In this document: positions 25,903 to 35,642 of the stretch, piece by piece
Position numbering within the stretch: the first letter of the stretch is position 1
How the letters are laid out: each line of letters starts with the position of its first letter
Assembly (NCBI GenBank): GCA_905194315.1
Contig: CAJJRX010000005.1
Coordinates: 1 to 64,000 of the forward strand
Direction of reading: 5' to 3'
Origin: an uncultured Sutterella sp.
GTDB taxonomy: Bacteria > Pseudomonadota > Gammaproteobacteria > Burkholderiales > Burkholderiaceae_F
Length of the DNA stretch: 64,000 nucleotides
Program-made: the position numbers and the translations under genes
The notes under the pieces: model-generated
What the model was told of the DNA's origin: nothing
The model's input: only the letters and a program-made list of their open reading frames with translations
Databases searched by the model: none

Positions 25903-26819
25903 GTCTAGCCGCTTCCATTATCTCCTCGACGTTAAACGCGGGAACGCCGCTGCTGCTTGCGGCAGTCGGGATTCTGATTCATGAGAAGTCCGGAGTGCTC
26001 AACCTCGGTATCGAGGGCATCATGCTCATGGGCGCCGTGACCGGGTTCGGCGTCACGCTCACAACCGGCAGCTTTGCGCTCGGATTTCTCGGCGCAATCG
26101 GTGTCGGTCTGCTCCTCGGACTGCTGTTTGGCTTTTTCGTGATCGGCATCCGGGCCAACCAGTATGCGGCCGGCCTTGCCATGACGCTTTTCGGTGCCGG
26201 TCTCTCTGCCTTTATCGGTCAGCCCATGCAGGGTGCCGCCCTGCCGGTGCGAGCCTCTCTGGGTATTCCTGTGCTGGAGGATCTCGGGTTCGTGGGCGAG
26301 GCGTTTTTCTCCCAGCACTGGCTGGTGTATGCGGCGCTCGTTCTGCTTTTTGCCGTCTGGTATTTCCTCTTCAGATCGCGCTGGGGACTGATCCTGCGCT
26401 CGGTTGGCGAGGCGCCTGAGTCGGCGTATGCCCTCGGCTACCCGGTCGGCAGAATCCGGCTGGCTGCCGTGCTCTTTGGCAGTGCGATGGCCGGTCTTGC
26501 CGGCGGTTTCCTCTCGCTTGTCTACACTCCGCTCTGGGTGGAGGGGATGGTTGCCGGACGCGGATGGATTTCGCTTGCCCTGGTGACCTTTGCAACCTGG
26601 CGTCCTGCGCGCGTGCTTTTCGGTGCGTACCTTTTCGGCGGTGTGACCATGCTGCAGTTTGCGGTGCAGGGGATGGGTTTTGATATTGCTCCGCAGCTCA
26701 TGTCGATGACGCCCTATCTGGCCACGATTCTGGTGCTCGTGCTCATCAGCCGCAATCCCACCTGGATCCGTCTGAATGTGCCTGCCTCGCTCGGCAAGCC
26801 TTTCCATTCGACGCGCTAG
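25899..26819 (+). CDS. Nucleoside ABC transporter permease 2
   Basis: A 306-residue BPD_transp_2 permease corresponding to NupC/YufQ: TPLLLAAVGILIHEKSGVLNLGIEGIMLMGAV near the N-terminus is the counterpart of the NIGAEGQ motif of permease 1; IGIRANQYAAGLAMTLFGAGLSAFIG and AGLAGGFLSLVYTPLW follow. About eight helices. The start overlaps the upstream stop by 4 bp (ATGA), and AGGTAACC provides a weak ribosome-binding site, so translation is coupled. Heterodimer with permease 1 is expected. Confidence 0.93.
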   Translation: MSLAASIISSTLNAGTPLLLAAVGILIHEKSGVLNLGIEGIMLMGAVTGFGVTLTTGSFALGFLGAIGVGLLLGLLFGFFVIGIRANQYAAGLAMTLFGAGLSAFIGQPMQGAALPVRASLGIPVLEDLGFVGEAFFSQHWLVYAALVLLFAVWYFLFRSRWGLILRSVGEAPESAYALGYPVGRIRLAAVLFGSAMAGLAGGFLSLVYTPLWVEGMVAGRGWISLALVTFATWRPARVLFGAYLFGGVTMLQFAVQGMGFDIAPQLMSMTPYLATILVLVLISRNPTWIRLNVPASLGKPFHSTR

Positions 26820-26923
26820 TGCCGGTGACTGACTGAAAAGATTTTGTCGTGCGCTTCGGGTTGCCGCGAGAAAAAAGTTTCTTTAGTTTGTTAATTGTTA
26901 TTCACTTTTTGGAGAGCACTTCC

Positions 26924-28072
26924 ATGAATAAACGTTTTACCTTGAAAATCTGCGTTGCAGCTGCTGCCGCGATGATGCTCAGCGCCTGCGGAAAGGATGA
27001 GCCCAAGCCGACGCCTGCCGCTGAAAAGCCCGCTCAGACGAGCGCAGCGCCTGCTGCCGCGAAGGAACCGCTCAAAGTCGCCTTCGTGTACGTGAGCCCC
27101 GCCAACGAGGAAGGCTGGTCGAGCCAGCATGACCTCGGCCGCCAGCACATCGAAAAGCAGTTCGGTGACAAAATCAAGGTGACGATGCTTGACAACATCC
27201 CTGAAAACGCTGACGCGGAACGTGTGATCCGCGATCTCGCCACGCAGGGTAACAAGCTGATTTTTGCAACGAGCTTCGGCTATATGAACTCCGTGCTCAA
27301 AGTTGCCAAGGACTTTCCGGATGTGAAGTTTGAACACGCCACCGGCTACAAGACCGCCGATAACGTGAAGAACTACACGGCCCGCTTCTACGAGGCTCGC
27401 TACCTCGCCGGCAAGCTCGCCGGTGCTACGACCAAGTCCAATGTGCTTGGCTATGTTGCCGCTGTGCCTATTCCTGAAGTGATCCAGGGCATCAACGCCT
27501 TTACGCTCGGCGCACGCACGGTCAACCCGAAGGCCACCGTCCGCGTGGTCTGGACCAACGCCTGGTATGACCCGGGCAAGGAAGCCGACGCGACGAAGTC
27601 GCTCATCGGTCAGGGCGCTGACGTGATCACGCACCACACCAACTCCACCGCGGTTGCCAGTACCGCTGAAGAGGCCAAGGTTCCGGTGATCTCGTATCAC
27701 TCCGCTATGCACAAGGCTGCGCCCACGATGCTCAAGGGTGCCGTGGTTCACCGCTGGGAAGAGTACTACACCGGGGAAGTGCAGAAGGTTCTCGACGGCA
27801 AGTGGGATAACACGCCTGTCTGGGGCGGTGTGAAGGAACACATGGATGAGCTCGCTGATATCGCTGCCGATACGCCTAAAGCGGTCGTTGATGATATCAA
27901 GGCCGCCTATGACCGTATGGCCAGAGGTGAGTTCCGTCCGTTTGACGGTCCCGTGGTCTCCAACGAGGGCAAGGAAATGATTCCTGCCGGCAAGACCGCA
28001 TCGGATGCGGACCTGCAGAACATGATGTACTTCGTTGAAGGTGTTGCTGCCAAGGTGCCGACACAGAAGTAA
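26924..28072 (+). CDS. BMP-family nucleoside-binding lipoprotein
   Basis: The 382-residue receptor of the importer. The lipoprotein signal ends with the lipobox MLSAC (Cys about residue 23), followed by a Pro/Ala/Lys-rich linker to residue 45. The Med/BmpA fold follows: VAFVYVSPANEEGWSSQHD, IFATSFGYMNSVLKVAKDFPDVKFEHATGY, and DVITHHTNSTAVASTAEE. ATG 26924 has GGAGAG upstream; an upstream in-frame start adds a non-lipoprotein segment. It lies 104 bp after permease 2, with its own leader, so it may be expressed more highly. A good terminator follows. Purine nucleoside ligand inferred from family (PnrA/BmpA). Confidence 0.92.
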   Translation: MNKRFTLKICVAAAAAMMLSACGKDEPKPTPAAEKPAQTSAAPAAAKEPLKVAFVYVSPANEEGWSSQHDLGRQHIEKQFGDKIKVTMLDNIPENADAERVIRDLATQGNKLIFATSFGYMNSVLKVAKDFPDVKFEHATGYKTADNVKNYTARFYEARYLAGKLAGATTKSNVLGYVAAVPIPEVIQGINAFTLGARTVNPKATVRVVWTNAWYDPGKEADATKSLIGQGADVITHHTNSTAVASTAEEAKVPVISYHSAMHKAAPTMLKGAVVHRWEEYYTGEVQKVLDGKWDNTPVWGGVKEHMDELADIAADTPKAVVDDIKAAYDRMARGEFRPFDGPVVSNEGKEMIPAGKTASDADLQNMMYFVEGVAAKVPTQK

Positions 28073-28097
28073 ATACTCACTAACATATGAGTGAGCA

Positions 28098-28136
28098 CGC
28101 CGTCCGGGAAGTCGCCTTTTCCGGACGGCGTTTTTT
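28098..28136 (+). terminator. Terminator of the nucleoside importer operon
   Basis: CGCCGTCCGG/CCGGACGGCG with a 13-nt loop is followed by TTTTTT. Confidence 0.9.
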
Positions 28137-28322
28137 CTGGAGCGTGATGGAAAGTGTAATTTCTTCTTCAAGCTCACAAGCAAATGTTTCCGGCGCATGC
28201 CGCAGCGCGAGAAGAACAGGATAATTTCGAGCGCTGCCACGGTAAAAAGTGGCAAAATTAATAAGTTGTTTTTCTACTCTTTTTTCTGAGAGTCTCCGGC
28301 AGGAAACCGCAGCAAAGACGTC

Positions 28323-30248
28323 ATGACAGATCATTTTGTACTTATCACTACGCTGGTTACCGCCTTCGGGCTGGCGCTGGTTTTTGGCTATATTGCCGAG
28401 CGGTTTCTGAAAACGCCTGCGCTTGTGGGCTATATCATCTCCGGTGTGGCTGTCTCGCTGATACCGGGGCTGCCTGCGGTGGATCGCACGGTCACCGAGC
28501 AGTTTGCCGAGATCGGCGTGATGCTGCTGATGTTCGGTGTGGGGCTGCATTTCTCGCTCAACGACCTGCTGCGCGTGAAAGCCGTCTCGGGTACCGGTGC
28601 GCTTATTCAGATGACGGTTTCGACATTCGCGGGCTGTCTGCTTGCAATGCTCGCCTGGCACTGGCCCGTCTCTCAGGCGATCGTGTTCGGGCTCACGCTC
28701 TCGTGCGCCTCCACCGTGGTGGTGATGAAGGCGCTCGAGCTGCGGCATCTCACCACCATGATCAACGGGCAGGTGGTCATCGGCTGGCTGGTGGTGCAGG
28801 ACCTGGTGACGGTGTTCATCATGGTGTGCCTGCCTCTGCTCGCGCAGGTCACCCACGGCGGCGCCGAGCTGAGCAACCGCGAGATTGTCCAGGAACTCTC
28901 CAAGACCTTTCTGAGTGTGGCGGTTTTTGTGATTGCCATGCTGATTGTCGGCCGTCGCGTACTGCCCTGGATTCTGCAGAAAGTGGCCGACCTCGGCAGC
29001 CGGGAGCTCTTTACGCTGTGTGTGCTAGCGCTCGCCATCGGGATTGCCTACGGTGCCGGGGCGCTCTTTAATGTGAGTTACGCGCTCGGCGCGTTCTTTG
29101 CCGGTATGGTGATGCGTGAGAGCAGTCTCGCGCACCGTGCCGCACAGAATTCTCTGCCCCTGCAGGACGCTTTTGCCGTGCTCTTTTTCGTCTCGGTCGG
29201 TCTCCTGCTTGACTGGCACGTGTTCATTGACCAGCCCTTTACGATTTTCTCCATCCTGCTGGTGATTCTGTTTGTCACCTCGGTGATTTCCACACTGCTC
29301 GTGCTGCTGCTCAAGTGGCCGCTCGATTCGGCACTCACGCTCGGCGCGAGTGTGGCGCAGATCGGTGAATTCTCCTTTATTCTCTGCGGGCAGGGGATGA
29401 GTCTGGGACTTGCCGACGAATCGACCATGAGTCTGATTGTGGCCGCTTCGATTGTCTCGATTGCGCTCAACCCGCTGCTTTTTGCCGTCACCCCGAAACT
29501 GCGTCACCGTCTGGTCACACGCTATGCGTTTTTCCGTGCGGCCGCCATGCGCGAGGTGCCCGTGAAGATGCCCGCCGCCCCGAAGGCGGCAGCCGTGCCT
29601 CAGAAGGGGCACGTGATTGTGGTGGGCTACAACACGGTGGCGCGTCTGCTTCTGGATAAACTCCAGCAGCAGAAAATTCCGGTGATCTGCGTCACCAACG
29701 CCCCTGAAAAAGAGATCGATCCGCGCCCTGAAGGCGATTTTGCGCCCACCATGATCATGGGTGAGGCCAAGGATCCGATGATTCTCGTGAAGGCGCGCAT
29801 CACCTCGGCCGCCTATGTTGTGCTACCGTTGAAAGATACCATTCTCAACCGCCAGGTGATCAAGTACGTGCGGCAGCTGCGCCCGGACATTCCCGTGCTG
29901 GTGCGTGTGCCCGATGATGATCTGCCCGATAACTGGACCAGAGACACCAATACGCACATTCTCACGAACAACGAGGCGATGCTGATGGCGCTGCTCGGCG
30001 AGCTCGTGCGCGCTTTTTCGCGTCCGGAGACACAGCAGCGTGCTCCCGAGCCCGATCCGGAGGACGTGACTCCGCCGCCCGCCGGTGATGAGGCTGACGA
30101 CGAGGCACAGCCCGGGCGCCTGGGCCGGCTTCTCGGCTGGACGGGACTCGCTTCGGAGAAGCTCTCGGCCGCAGCCGGCAGCACCGCACACAGTGCAGGC
30201 ACCTGGGTGAAATCGCTCGGCGGCAGATTCCGCCGCACAGGAAATTAG
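28323..30248 (+). CDS. Kef/CPA2-type cation:proton antiporter with TrkA-N domain
   Basis: The 641-residue protein has an N-terminal Na+/H+-exchanger domain of about 12 helices (residues 1-390; GYIAERFLKTPALVGYIISGV, FAEIGVMLLMFGVGLHFS, LGAFFAGMVMRESS) and a cytosolic TrkA-N Rossmann domain (about 420-545, HVIVVGYNTVARLLLDKLQ, here GxNxxxx rather than a classical GxGxxG). The last 80 residues are acidic and low-complexity. The domain order resembles YbaL/KefB potassium efflux systems; the ion is not proven. ATG 28323 is preceded by GACGTC without an obvious ribosome-binding site. rmuC begins one base after its stop. Confidence 0.88.
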   Translation: MTDHFVLITTLVTAFGLALVFGYIAERFLKTPALVGYIISGVAVSLIPGLPAVDRTVTEQFAEIGVMLLMFGVGLHFSLNDLLRVKAVSGTGALIQMTVSTFAGCLLAMLAWHWPVSQAIVFGLTLSCASTVVVMKALELRHLTTMINGQVVIGWLVVQDLVTVFIMVCLPLLAQVTHGGAELSNREIVQELSKTFLSVAVFVIAMLIVGRRVLPWILQKVADLGSRELFTLCVLALAIGIAYGAGALFNVSYALGAFFAGMVMRESSLAHRAAQNSLPLQDAFAVLFFVSVGLLLDWHVFIDQPFTIFSILLVILFVTSVISTLLVLLLKWPLDSALTLGASVAQIGEFSFILCGQGMSLGLADESTMSLIVAASIVSIALNPLLFAVTPKLRHRLVTRYAFFRAAAMREVPVKMPAAPKAAAVPQKGHVIVVGYNTVARLLLDKLQQQKIPVICVTNAPEKEIDPRPEGDFAPTMIMGEAKDPMILVKARITSAAYVVLPLKDTILNRQVIKYVRQLRPDIPVLVRVPDDDLPDNWTRDTNTHILTNNEAMLMALLGELVRAFSRPETQQRAPEPDPEDVTPPPAGDEADDEAQPGRLGRLLGWTGLASEKLSAAAGSTAHSAGTWVKSLGGRFRRTGN

Positions 30249-30249
30249 C

Positions 30250-31710
30250 ATGACAGTTGAAATAGCGCTTCTTTTGCTGGCCGTTCTCCTTCTTGCCCTG
30301 ATTGTCATGGTGACGCTCGTGTACCGGAGACTGCTCGATCAGGAGCGTGCCGCCGGAGAGAACCTAGAACTCAAGGCTGATGAGATTATTGACGCGATTC
30401 TTTCCGGACAGCGCTCGGAGCGCTACGAACTGCAGGAGCAGGTGCTCAACGTTGACCGCAATCACCGTCAGTCCTTTACAAATCTGATGGCGTTTGTGAG
30501 CGATCAGCAGGGCAAGAACGCCCAGCAGGTGAAGTCCCTCACCGACGTCGCACAGCAGAGCCTCGGAGAGCTCAATTCAGTGCTGCACAAGCGTCTGCTC
30601 GAGCTGCAGGCGATGGTTGACGAGCGCTTCCAGCGCGTCACGCAGAGTCATGCCACTGCCGAGCGGCAGCTCCAGGAGCAGATGCAGCTCAAAATCAATG
30701 AGATGCGTACGGAGCTTGACACCAATCTGGAGAAAATCCGTACGCTCAACGAGCGAAAACTCGAGGAGATGCGGGCAACGGTTCAGGAAAAACTCGACCG
30801 CACGCTCAACGAGCGCCTCACGGCAAGCTTCAGAACGGTGGATGAAAAACTCGGTCTCGTGCAGAACAGTCTCGGCGAGATGCGCTCCATGGCGGCGAGT
30901 GTGCGCGATCTGAAGGGAGTACTCACTAACGTGAAGCTGCGCGGCACCTTTGGCGAGACGCAGCTCTCGAATCTGCTTGCCGATCTGCTCACCGGCGCGC
31001 AGTACGAGGAGCAGTTTCAGCTGATCCCCGGCAGCAGCGCGACGGTGGACTTTGCCATCCGGCTGCCCGGCAGAAGCGGGGAGGAACCCTGCTGGCTGCC
31101 GATCGATTCCAAATTCCCTGTGGAGGATTTCGAGCGGCTCACCGCGGCCATGCAGGCCGGGGATCGCGCGCAGGAGCAGGAGGCGAGAAAGGCGCTCGAG
31201 AGAACCATCCTCACGCAGGCCAAATCGATTCGCGAGAAATATATCCGCCCGCCCTATACAACAGAGTTCGGGGTGATGTTCCTGCCGAGCGAAGGGCTGT
31301 ATGCGGAGGTGCTGCGTATCCCGGGGCTCTTTGACCGGCTCCAGCGAGACTACCGGATCACCCCGGCGGGGCCCACCGTTATAGCCGCCCTGATCAACAG
31401 TCTGCAGATGGGGTTTGTGACGCTGGCGCTGCAGGAGCGCTCGAGCGAAGTCTGGAAGGTGCTCGGCGAGGTGAAGGGGGAATTCATCCGCTTTGGCGAA
31501 AGCTTTGCCAAGGTGCAGAAAAAGTTCAATGAGGCACAGTCAAGCCTTGCGGCCATGCAGACCCGGCAGAACGCCATGCAAAAGACGATGGCCAATATTG
31601 AGGCGAGCATACCGGCGATCAGCCTCGAGGAGGAGCAGGCGGCCTCGGCGAGCCCGCTGCCGGCGGCCACGGATGAAACCGGATCGGCTGACGGCGCAAC
31701 AGTCTCCTGA
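30250..31710 (+). CDS. rmuC: RmuC-family DNA recombination protein
   Basis: The 486-residue protein has one N-terminal membrane anchor (residues 5-27), a long coiled coil (about 30-200) and the RmuC nuclease-like domain (about 210-430: LRGTFGETQLSNLLADLL, WLPIDSKFPVEDFERL with the PD-(D/E)xK-like DSK, and GPTVIAALINSLQMGF). RmuC limits DNA inversion at short inverted repeats. The C-terminus is low-complexity. It is directly downstream of the antiporter gene, which suggests cotranscription though no functional link is known. Start ATG 30250. Confidence 0.93.
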   Translation: MTVEIALLLLAVLLLALIVMVTLVYRRLLDQERAAGENLELKADEIIDAILSGQRSERYELQEQVLNVDRNHRQSFTNLMAFVSDQQGKNAQQVKSLTDVAQQSLGELNSVLHKRLLELQAMVDERFQRVTQSHATAERQLQEQMQLKINEMRTELDTNLEKIRTLNERKLEEMRATVQEKLDRTLNERLTASFRTVDEKLGLVQNSLGEMRSMAASVRDLKGVLTNVKLRGTFGETQLSNLLADLLTGAQYEEQFQLIPGSSATVDFAIRLPGRSGEEPCWLPIDSKFPVEDFERLTAAMQAGDRAQEQEARKALERTILTQAKSIREKYIRPPYTTEFGVMFLPSEGLYAEVLRIPGLFDRLQRDYRITPAGPTVIAALINSLQMGFVTLALQERSSEVWKVLGEVKGEFIRFGESFAKVQKKFNEAQSSLAAMQTRQNAMQKTMANIEASIPAISLEEEQAASASPLPAATDETGSADGATVS

Positions 31711-31743
31711 GTGAGGTGCCTGCGGAATCCGCAGAGCGCATAG

Positions 31744-31771
31744 AAAAAGGTCAGCCTGAGCTGACCTTTTT
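31744..31771. terminator. Bidirectional terminator, rmuC / alanine symporter
   Basis: AAAAAGGTCAGC-ctga-GCTGACCTTTTT between convergent genes. Confidence 0.88.
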
Positions 31772-31804
31772 CCTTTTGCCGCTGGAAGTGCCGCCTGCCT
31801 GGCG

Positions 31805-33355
31805 TTACTTCTTCGGCGGGTTGCGGCGGCGCAGATGCTGACGCAGACTCATTAGACGGGCGCGGCGGCGTGCACGGATGCCGCGGGTGCGCACTTCGCT
31901 CTCATCGTCTTCGGTTTCAAACGGCTGATCGGCACTCACGTGCATGCGCATCGGGATATTGGCCTTTCCGCCGTCGGGCGCCTTCGCACCGAAGAGCGGC
32001 ACACCGCCCGAGGAGAAGGTGTCGTAGTCCGCGAGGGCTTTCTCCACAAGCTTACTCAGACCGATCAGGGCGATGACGTTCGGAATCACCATCAGACCGT
32101 TAAAGAGGTCGGCGAGTTCCCAGACGAGCGTGACGTGCAGGAACGAGCCGAGCATCAGGAAGCAGAGCACCATGACGCGGTAGGCGGAAACCCAGCGCAG
32201 TCCGAGCAGATACTTCACGTTCTGTTCGGCAAAGAAGTACCAGCCGATGATGGTGGTAAAGGCGAAAAAGAGCAGGCAGACCGCCACAAAGCCGTTACCG
32301 ATCGGGCCGAGCCCGAGCGTGAAGGCGCGCTGCGTGAGTGCCGAGCCCGTGAGCGTGCCGTCAAGCGCACCCGTGGAGAGAATCACAAATGCGGTCATGT
32401 TGACGATCACGAACGTGTCAAAGAAAAGCCCCACCACGGCGAAGAGACCCTGCTGCACAGGGTGCTTGACTTTCGCCACGGCATGCGCATGCGGGGTCGA
32501 CCCCATACCGGCCTCGTTGGAGAAAAGACCGCGGGCTACACCGTAGCGGATCGCTTCACGGATGCCGGCACCGATCACACCGCCGGTGGCGGCAGCCGGA
32601 TCGAAGGCACCGACGAAAATCATTTCAAACACTTTGAAGATTTCGGTGAAGTGACCGAGGATGATGGTGAGCGAACCGATAATGTACACAAGCGCCATTG
32701 CGGGGATCATCTTTTCGGCAAAGCTGGCGATACGCTTGATGCCGCCGATGAAGATGAAACCGGCCAGTGCGATGATCACAATACCGGTGAGCCAGGTCGG
32801 GATGTCGAAAGCCGTGTTGAACGCATCGGCGATCGAGTTGGCCTGCACCATATTGCCCACGAAACCAAGGGCGATGATGATGGTGACGGAGAAGAAGGAG
32901 GCGAGCGCCTTGCTGCCGAGACCTTCGCTGATGTAGAAGGCCGGACCGCCGGTGATGTGACCCTTGGCGTCACGGGAGCGGTAGAGCTGAGCGAGAACCG
33001 CTTCAGCAAAGATGGTGGCCATGCCGAAGAAAGCGGCAATCCACATCCAGAAAATGGCACCCGGACCGCCCATTGCCAGTGCGGTTGCCACACCGGCGAG
33101 GTTACCTGTGCCTACCTGAGCGGAGATGGCCGTGGCGAGGGCCTGAAACGAGGACATACCGTCCTTGCCGGCTGACTTGCCGAAAATCGAAAAGTCGCCA
33201 AAAACCTGGCGAAACGCCTGACCAAGTCGCTTAACCTGGACAAAGCGCAGCTTCAGCGTGAAGTAGATACCCGTCCCCACGAGCAGGGGAATCAGGCAGT
33301 ACACGCCCCAGAGCATACTGTTGATGCTTTGAACAATAACAGTGATTTGATCCAC
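31805..33355 (-). CDS. Alanine/glycine:cation symporter (AGCS family)
   Basis: The protein (516 residues from GTG at 33355) is a sodium-coupled alanine/glycine symporter: GVYCLIPLLVGTGIYFTLKLRF, SSFQALATAISAQVGTGNLAGVATAL, GGPGAIFWMWIAAFFGMATIFAEAVLAQLYR and GLFSNEAGMGSTPHAHA are the hallmark AGCS stretches. About 11 helices; the C-terminal 70 residues are cytosolic, with an Arg-rich end. The GTG at 33355 has GGAGAA seven bases upstream; a longer frame begins at GTG 33406 without such a site. The stop lies about 35 bp beyond a terminator shared with rmuC. Confidence 0.9.
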   Translation of the reverse strand: MDQITVIVQSINSMLWGVYCLIPLLVGTGIYFTLKLRFVQVKRLGQAFRQVFGDFSIFGKSAGKDGMSSFQALATAISAQVGTGNLAGVATALAMGGPGAIFWMWIAAFFGMATIFAEAVLAQLYRSRDAKGHITGGPAFYISEGLGSKALASFFSVTIIIALGFVGNMVQANSIADAFNTAFDIPTWLTGIVIIALAGFIFIGGIKRIASFAEKMIPAMALVYIIGSLTIILGHFTEIFKVFEMIFVGAFDPAAATGGVIGAGIREAIRYGVARGLFSNEAGMGSTPHAHAVAKVKHPVQQGLFAVVGLFFDTFVIVNMTAFVILSTGALDGTLTGSALTQRAFTLGLGPIGNGFVAVCLLFFAFTTIIGWYFFAEQNVKYLLGLRWVSAYRVMVLCFLMLGSFLHVTLVWELADLFNGLMVIPNVIALIGLSKLVEKALADYDTFSSGGVPLFGAKAPDGGKANIPMRMHVSADQPFETEDDESEVRTRGIRARRRARLMSLRQHLRRRNPPKK

Positions 33356-33686
33356 GAGGGGTTCTCCAAATAGTTCTTCAAATCCTTGAAAAAGGACACA
33401 CACCACAAGAGCCGAAACCTTTCCGGCGGACGGACTCGCGAAAAAACGGATGCCGGCCGCAGCACGGTGACAGAAGCCGTCAGAAGGGTTTCGCTGCTAG
33501 AACCACATGGAGCCATGGGTCTTGTGCAGTGGACAGCAGAGCGTACGGAAATCCGGAAAAAACGCCCGTACGTCAGCGCCATGGATAGTATAAATTTTCC
33601 GTTTTTATCAGGGCACGACACCCGCTGATACTTTGAGCAAACCTGACGCTCGTTTGTGGTCTGTCACCTGAAATAGAGAAATGTTA
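33356..33686. other. Intergenic region upstream of the alanine symporter
   Basis: No gene recognised. On the minus strand TATACT around 33588-33593 could be a -10 element for the symporter, but no good -35 is spaced from it. Confidence 0.35.
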
Positions 33687-34214
33687 CTAGAGGTTCAGAC
33701 TTTTTTGACTGTCTTCGCGCGTGAGCACCCCGAGAAACACCTCGGGTGTGCCGCTCTCGATGCCGTGCCGTCTGAGTTTGCGTGCGGCCTTGAGCACAAG
33801 CCGGTCACGGCTCACCAGCCAGGCGGCACCGGCCGTGTGGGCAAGGTCGAGAAACTTCTGATCGTCGGGATCCCGGCAGAGCACCGGTGCGGTGGCAGGC
33901 TCTCCGGCAAAGGGCACACTCTGTGCATAAGCCCGCTCGAGAAGCGGCATGGCGGCGGCCACACTCCCGCAGAAAGCCTCGCGCGAGAGCACATCGGCAA
34001 GCTCAGTCATGGTTTGCGCCGTGCGCAGCACACGGACCCGGCCTGCGGCAATCAGCGGCAGCAGTGCGCTGCTGCGCGGATCGTTCCAGTAGTAGAGATC
34101 GAGGAGCACATTGGTGTCGAGCACAACAGGGAGTCCGGTATGAGCGTTCTGAGCGCAGACAGCCGCCTCTTCAAGACGGGCAATGGCACCGGTAACGGCG
34201 TCGGAAAGAGACAT
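33687..34214 (-). CDS. PIN-domain protein (putative ribonuclease)
   Basis: A 175-residue PIN-fold protein. The acidic residues expected at the metal site are present: VLDTNVLLDLYYW (about residue 33), MTELADVLSRE, CRDPDDQKFLDLA and LVSRDRLVL. PIN proteins are mostly RNases, many of them toxins of VapBC modules, but the PIN_3/COG1569-like form seen here often stands alone, and no antitoxin-like gene flanks it. Start at ATG 34214 (MSLSDAVTG) is chosen because a longer frame runs into the mdh terminator; no clear ribosome-binding site. It lies just beyond the mdh terminator on the same strand. Confidence 0.75.
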   Translation of the reverse strand: MSLSDAVTGAIARLEEAAVCAQNAHTGLPVVLDTNVLLDLYYWNDPRSSALLPLIAAGRVRVLRTAQTMTELADVLSREAFCGSVAAAMPLLERAYAQSVPFAGEPATAPVLCRDPDDQKFLDLAHTAGAAWLVSRDRLVLKAARKLRRHGIESGTPEVFLGVLTREDSQKSLNL

Positions 34215-34244
34215 GGGAAGAAATGTTAGTGTGTACTTACTTTC

Positions 34245-34279
34245 AACAAAAGAGGTCCGGCAGTAGCGGCCGGACCTCT
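34245..34279 (-). terminator. Terminator of mdh
   Basis: On the minus strand AGAGGTCCGGC/GCCGGACCTCT, an 11-bp perfect stem with a 7-nt loop, is followed by TTTGTTG. Confidence 0.82.
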
Positions 34280-34302
34280 CTGGGAATGGGTGGCTCTGGT
34301 TC

Positions 34303-35289
34303 TCAGGGAAGGAACGCCGCCACAGCTTCACGCTCGTCGAGCAGCTCGCGGCAGGTTCTGGCGAGACGCTCCTGCTGAGCTTCGGTCATCGCGAGATCGC
34401 GCACGATTTCGTAGTTGCCCTTGCCGTCAGTGAGGCAGGGGAAACCGAAGACAAGCCCTTCGGGAATACCGTAGCTGCCGTCGCTCGGCACACCCATGGT
34501 GACCCATTCACCGTTCGAACCCAGTGCCCAGTCGCGCATGTGATCGATGGCGGCTGCGGCGGCACTGGCAGCCGAACTGGCACCGCGGGCGGCGATAATG
34601 GCCGAACCGCGCTTGGCGACCGTGGGAATGAACTCATTGCTGATCCACTCCTCGTTCACAAGCGAGAGCGCATTTTCGCCGCGCACTGTGGCGCGGGTGA
34701 GATCCGGGTACATCGTCGGGGAGTGATTGCCCCAGACAGCGACATGATGCACATCGGTGACATGGGCGCCGGTGCGCACAGCAAGCTGATTCATCGCACG
34801 GTTCTGGTCGAGACGCAGCATCGCCGTGAAGCATTTCGGGTCAAGTCCCGGGGCGTTGCGGGCGGCGATATAGGCATTGGTGTTGCAGGGGTTACCCACC
34901 ACCAGCACCTTGACGTCGCGGCTTGCAGCCTCATCGAGCGCACGGCCCTGCGCCTGGAAAATCTGTGCATTGGCTTCGAGCAGATCACTGCGCTCCATGC
35001 CGGGGCCGCGCGGACGTGCACCGACGAGCAGCGCATAGTCTGCGTCGCGGAACGCCAAGAGCGGATCCGCACTCGCCTGCATACCGGCGAGCAGCGGGAA
35101 CGCACAGTCTTCAAGTTCCATCATCACCCCTTTGAGCGCACCCTGGCTCTGGGAGTTGTTTCTCTCAAGCAGCGAGAGGATGACAGGCTGATCGGGGCCG
35201 AGCATGGCGCCGGACGCGATACGGAACAAAAGGGAGTAACCGATCTGGCCGGCGGGCCCGGTCACAGCAACACGGACGGGAGTTTTCAT
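34303..35289 (-). CDS. mdh: Malate dehydrogenase
   Basis: The 328-residue enzyme interconverts malate and oxaloacetate with [26 protein letters not shown] is the NAD-binding Rossmann motif of the betaproteobacterial-type (cytosolic-like) [21 protein letters not shown] holds substrate arginines; [19 protein letters not shown] contains the catalytic histidine. Length is as usual. It stands alone with a terminator; in an anaerobe it probably works in the reductive direction towards fumarate. ATG 35289. Confidence 0.97.
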   Translation of the reverse strand: MKTPVRVAVTGPAGQIGYSLLFRIASGAMLGPDQPVILSLLERNNSQSQGALKGVMMELEDCAFPLLAGMQASADPLLAFRDADYALLVGARPRGPGMERSDLLEANAQIFQAQGRALDEAASRDVKVLVVGNPCNTNAYIAARNAPGLDPKCFTAMLRLDQNRAMNQLAVRTGAHVTDVHHVAVWGNHSPTMYPDLTRATVRGENALSLVNEEWISNEFIPTVAKRGSAIIAARGASSAASAAAAAIDHMRDWALGSNGEWVTMGVPSDGSYGIPEGLVFGFPCLTDGKGNYEIVRDLAMTEAQQERLARTCRELLDEREAVAAFLP

Positions 35290-35642
35290 TTTTGTGTCTC
35301 ACTTTGTGTTTGCCCGACCTGCAGAGGCGCTCACCTTGCCGGCGTCACGGCGGCGGGCTGATGTATTTTCAATGCCGGAAAAGAGGTTCAGGCCGATCCG
35401 CACGTTCTGCGTTGTGCGCAAGGTGACAGGGCTGGTGCTGTGCGGGCAGCCGGGCTTGCTGCTTCCGTATTGATAATGCGTACAGAGTTTAGCAAAACGC
35501 GCCGATGGGTGGAAAATTTTGTGCATTTGTAAAAATCCCGACTACAAAACTCGGCTTTTTGAGTAAACTATCTGCAAATTTCCAGAATCATCGAAACGAT
35601 TACGTTCCGAACCGCTGTTTTTTCCTTTTTTAGAGGTGTTAC
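35290..35642. other. mdh-nitroreductase divergent intergenic region
   Basis: No gene. AT-rich at 35480-35640, as expected for two promoters; GAGGTGTTAC just before 35643 provides the nitroreductase ribosome-binding site. Confidence 0.45.

Noticed and set aside
31940..33175. 411-codon open frame on the plus strand
   Set aside because: Antisense shadow of the alanine symporter gene, extremely charged (His/Glu/Asp) as such shadows are.
33687..34214. VapBC toxin-antitoxin module
   Set aside because: The PIN protein has no small antitoxin-like partner; the upstream DNA is the mdh terminator and mdh itself.
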